From: Rhyacichthys aspro
Taxonomy: Eukaryota > Chordata > Actinopteri > Gobiiformes > Rhyacichthyidae
Reading direction: 5' to 3'
Assembly (NCBI GenBank): GCA_036850595.1
Contig: CM072155.1
Location: 9,984,256-10,048,255 of the forward strand
Length of the DNA: 64,000 bases
Positions 60,321-64,000 of the stretch are shown here, one piece after another. Within the stretch, counting starts at the first letter, position 1. Every line of letters begins with the position of its first letter. Both the position numbers and the translations under genes were made by a program. The notes under the pieces are model-generated. The model was not told the origin of the DNA. It made no database searches and saw only the letters and a list, made by a program, of their open reading frames with translations.

Positions 60321-61164
60321 TTGTTTGTGTGAATGTGAGCACATGTTTTAATCTGTAAACAGCAAATACCTCAACACCGGGTTACAGCAAAACAAGGGCC
60401 TCATGTAAACCCTGAAAAGATCGGCAAAATGTTTCTTGTGCAAGCAACGCCACGTAACTTTAAACCATGAAATATGTCATTTTAGCTATGTTACCAGACA
60501 TTAAAACCTAATCAACCCAGCACCAAACACCTTGTAACTCTGAGATGCAGCTCATGAGAAAACATATCTGTCCAGTTCCACACAACTTTCAACACATCTT
60601 GTATAAACAGACGAATTAATCAAAATCTCACGGTGCAGTTGTCTCGTAAAAAAGGCCATTGGTGTAGCATTGTGCCAGCTGTATACTCTCATCATTAGGC
60701 AAAAGGCAAATTAGGAGGTTTTACAGGGATGCTCAATAAATAATGGAAATAGACACTTGGTGTAAACAGATTTGGCTGTGTTTCCAAGACAATTGTTACA
60801 CGCCTCAACTGTAAACATCCCCTGTGTCCTCCATTGATTTGAATTGATTCTTTATTGTGTAGTGTACAAAGAGCCCGACTCTTGTGGGACTACAACACAT
60901 CAGAGACATGCAGCCAATTCAGATCTGGCTTCAGCATGTGTTTTTTCGGTTGATCTGATCCGAAGCGGACAGCTCTAAGTACGTCACCGCGAACCGGGAA
61001 TTAACAGACGTCTCCTGTGACCAATCGTGATCGGATTTAACTTCCACCCGCCCTGAATTCAAATAAACAAGCTCATCTACCGGCCGACCTAATTCGCTTC
61101 CTGTTCACTTTTACAATTTAGCCTTTATGGTCTGATGGGAAATCTATTTTTTGCATTGAAGTCT

Positions 61165-61270
61165 TCCCGTGAGGCCGGAGGTGCAGTGGATAAAGGACTG
61201 CGGTGCATTTGATGATATCTGCTGCAACTCGGAGTGTCTCGCGCAAAGATAAGGTGTTGCGAGGTGACAG
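61165..61270 (+). repeat. Possible SINE-like fragment
   Basis: 'ggaggtgcagtggataaagg' has the look of a tRNA-like head, but the B-box region is decayed. No second copy in the window. Confidence 0.25.
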
Positions 61271-62142
61271 CGTTAACCTGTGGGGCTTCATGCTGCTCCG
61301 TTCATTAAATATAGAAAGGAAAAATACAGTTCATGTTTTTTTCAAGCAGGTTCATCTGAGGCTCCTGTTCTAATGTAGATAAATACACAAATACACTCTG
61401 GTCCAGTCCTGAGACCTCTTTCAAAAGTCTAGGTCTTGTCTTTTTTTTGCTGTGCACATGGAGTCACTGAGAAAAGAGAAAAAAACAAGAACAGAGCTCG
61501 TCTCTGGTTTGAGTGTTTCCTGATATTATTTCCCAACTGTCATGCACTTGGCCGAGGAGTGACTCGGTACGGCTTTCCTAGTGTTGGTCGTGGCAACAAC
61601 AGTAAAAAGGTAGCACTGAATTAAACTGATAGTAGATATTTTACTAATATTTATTCACCTATTGATAATATTACCACTCATATGTATGCAAACTGTGACA
61701 ATGTTGTTAAAAATGAAAAAAGAGAGTCTGGAGTGTATTCAAATATTTATAATCCTTACTTATGTATGTAGCTGCACATTATATGGATAAAGTAATGACA
61801 TAATGGGACATGAAGCTCCATTTATTATTACATTTTGGCCTCAATATAAGCTGCTGTTTGCATTCAAAAGTTGCAATACCCCAAATTTTCTGCTCTTCAA
61901 ACCCTCCCTTCACCCTCCAACAAACGGCATAATGACCTTTCTGCTTTTATTTGATTAAAAAAGGTAAAATTGAATATATTCTACCACAAGAGAGACATTA
62001 CTTTTTGAGCTGACAAATAAACATCCCGCTCTGAGTTCAGCGTCAGAACGATGCAATCCTGCAACTATGTCCTAAGAGCTCACAAAGTATTCCTATTACA
62101 GTTTGCAAGTTAGTAATAAAAGAGAAAAACAAGGAAAAAAAA

Positions 62143-62260
62143 TTGGTAATTTTTCTTTTCCATGCAGAACAGTTTAAATATCTTAGTTCTTCTAGGACAA
62201 GGGCAAAAGTGACATTTTACTTTTTCAGGAGGCTAAAAAATTTACGATGTAGGTCAATTA
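62143..62260 (+). mobile_element. Weak LINE reverse-transcriptase fragment
   Basis: A plus-strand frame encodes AEQFKYLSSSRTRAKVTFYF followed by FRRLKN. In LINE reverse transcriptases the C-terminal part has an FKYLG block followed by a Y/F-FLRRL block, and both are seen here at a shortened distance. The frame degenerates afterwards. It is probably an old internal fragment. Confidence 0.4.
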
Positions 62261-63624
62261 TTTATTTTTCTTTCTTCTTTTTTATTTGGGTTAACTTATA
62301 TGGACCTTTTCGGTGCCGACAATTTATGCATTTCCCTTTAATAAAATTATAGAAATGTGCACTTTTAGCACTGAACTGATGCATTTTGAGAATATTATTG
62401 TGATCTTACGTCCTTTTGGTTCTAAGTCCTTCATTTTTTTTGTAATGAATAATGTCGCACTGTCTGCATTAATACAGTCCCACTTCAGCATCAACAGCAG
62501 TAACAGGAGTAGAGCTGATTATAAGTCAGCAGCTAAAAAACAATCCTAACAAGTTCATCTTTTTATTAATTTTTAATTAATCAGCTCCTATAATTAATTT
62601 GTTCAATGCTACTTAACGTCAGGGCTAAACATGGCTATAATTTATTTGGTCAAAATCCCACTTTATTTTAAGGGTCTTAACTAAAATGCTTTGTCTTGTC
62701 TCTGTTGATCCTGGCAGAACTGCTTGCTCCAAATGTCTTTCTAATGCATATCTCAAGGTTTAGCAACCACTAAGTAAAGATGAGTGAAGGACGGGAGCTA
62801 GTCTACAGCAGAATACAGAGCATGTCCTTGTAGAAAGAACAATAAAAGACAAAATAAACCTTGCTTTCTCATCTCTTCCAGCTCTCCCTGTGTCCTTCTG
62901 CGGATGGCTTTAAAGCTGCCAGTCTCAAGTCTCTGGGGCCGAAGCCAATGAAGCTGTAGAGAAACACAGCACAGATGAGATTTTTTCTTTTCCTTCACAT
63001 GCGGTTCCACACTGTAGCTACATTTGCTGTTCATATGTTTTCATAAATCCAAACGAGTGAAGCAAAAATCTGCCCCGTGAACCTGTAAATAAAAGCATGG
63101 ACCATAAAACAAAAAAGGTAATGGAAAATAGAAGCCAACATTGGGAAAAGGCAGTGCTGGGAAAAAAAAAAAAAAAAAACAAGAACAGAAGTGGTAGAAG
63201 CATATGACTAGACTCAAAAGTTGCAAAAAATAAATAAAAACAGTCTCGAGTTTCAGCATAATATTAATGCAAATTCTCTCAACACTTGTGTAAAACGTAT
63301 GCATTTTTAATGTGTGTTTGCCTGGTCAAAATGTCATCAACAAAATGAGCATCAGTAGATTCATGCAGGGAGTTCAATTATGCAACACGCTCTTAAATGA
63401 AAGATAATGACAGTTACGTAAGAATAAGAAAGTGTGTGCTTTTAATGACATGGCACAGGGATGAAACCACTAGATACTAAGCTGCTTGGTGTTGATTAAA
63501 CCAACGAATGCTATGATCATTTGCCAACAATATTAAAACTTAACTTTCAGACAGATTTTTAGCAACTGTGTGCAACTCTACTGCTGTGATTTCACATGGA
63601 AACTGTCTATAAATATACTGTATA

Positions 63625-63850
63625 TACTTGTCAGGAATGTCCCTTCCTTATCTCCTCTCCAGATTCCACTTCATCAGACTCACCTGTTCTCCACACCTGT
63701 TCCTCAGCTCCTATTTGCCCAGTATTTAAAGCCCCACTCCACTGTATCTCTTTTTCTTAGCTTGAAACCATTCAGTCTTTCTATGGCCTTTTTTTTTTTT
63801 TTTTTTGTTCCCTTTGTCCTGTTTTTGGACCGCTTTCTTAATTAATCAAA
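63625..63850 (+). repeat. Possible LTR-like or retroelement 5' segment
   Basis: The stretch opens with 'tgtcaggaatgtccc', continues with 'tcacctgttctccacacctg' and 'gcccagtatttaaagcccca', then a long T run. The order of a CACCTG-rich segment and a TATTTAAAG box is reminiscent of fish LTRs. There is no clear right end before the window stops. Confidence 0.3.
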
Positions 63851-64000
63851 CCTTTTTTTTATTTTTATAGCACTAACTTTTTAACTACACAAAATAAAAT
63901 CATTAAACACAACATTTACAACAGTTTCAACAGCTTTGTTTCCATTTTCTTCGCTCAGTAACAAGAATGGAGTAAAACAAAAGTATAAAAAATAAGTAAA

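Larger units (their letters stand above)
40700..64000. other. Inferred intergenic region upstream of syt3
   Basis: No coding exon of a recognised family was found on either strand over 23 kb. Contents are the repeats, the solo LTR, LINE and SINE remnants and candidate blocks listed separately. Stretches where I see nothing to name include 44840-46050, 50000-50650, 51960-53030, 55400-56250, 57650-58700 and 62560-63560. Genes adjoining SYT3 in mammals, such as SHANK1, are not detectable here. Confidence 0.55.

Noticed and set aside
1..64000. CRISPR arrays, bacterial operons, rRNA genes, phage or plasmid modules
   Set aside because: No such structure was seen. The tandem arrays present have degenerate units without spacers and lie inside MITEs or minisatellites.

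Overview
The window looks like AT-rich, intron-rich nuclear DNA from a ray-finned fish, most likely a percomorph. The evidence is GT-AG spliced exons of a vertebrate neural gene with 2-13 kb introns, together with SINE, LINE, LTR and MITE remnants of types common in teleosts. There are no bacterial-style operons, rRNA genes, CRISPR arrays or convincing free-standing tRNA genes. I did not try to name the species.

The only gene I can support firmly is synaptotagmin-3 (syt3), read right to left on the minus strand. Four coding exons chain in perfect reading phase: 22143-21993 (start codon, N-terminal cysteines), 9085-8708 (transmembrane segment and linker), 4796-4688 (a 109-nt linker exon) and 2758-2582 (linker plus the first strand of C2A). 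They encode residues 1-271 and the first two bases of codon 272. The rest of C2A and all of C2B must lie left of position 1. Upstream, the first coding exon probably carries about 200-226 nt of 5' UTR. A candidate non-coding first exon ends at a strong donor at 40287, next to a GC-rich block and a CT/GA microsatellite, so a 5'-UTR intron of about 18 kb is likely.

The region right of about 40.7 kb is inferred to be intergenic DNA upstream of syt3. I found no coding exon there that I recognise. It holds a well-preserved solo LTR (46566-47369) with an exact 5-bp target duplication and the usual LTR signals, two tRNA-derived SINEs or SINE-like copies, a LINE 3' end, and a weak second LINE fragment. 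Two unexplained small open frames on the minus strand, near 47.4 kb and 49.7 kb, deserve a search.

Introns and intergenic DNA carry several repeat families that can be seen by comparing the window with itself. One is a hAT-like MITE family whose members contain expandable 20-21 bp tandem arrays. One is a roughly 0.5 kb family with three good copies. Several shorter families have two or three copies. Non-repetitive GC-richer blocks at about 13.8, 17.1, 19.0, 28.1, 35.7, 38.2, 38.9, 48.2 and 57.2 kb are candidates for conserved regulatory sequence, but this cannot be tested without alignment. I found no clear evidence of a new multi-gene biological system.
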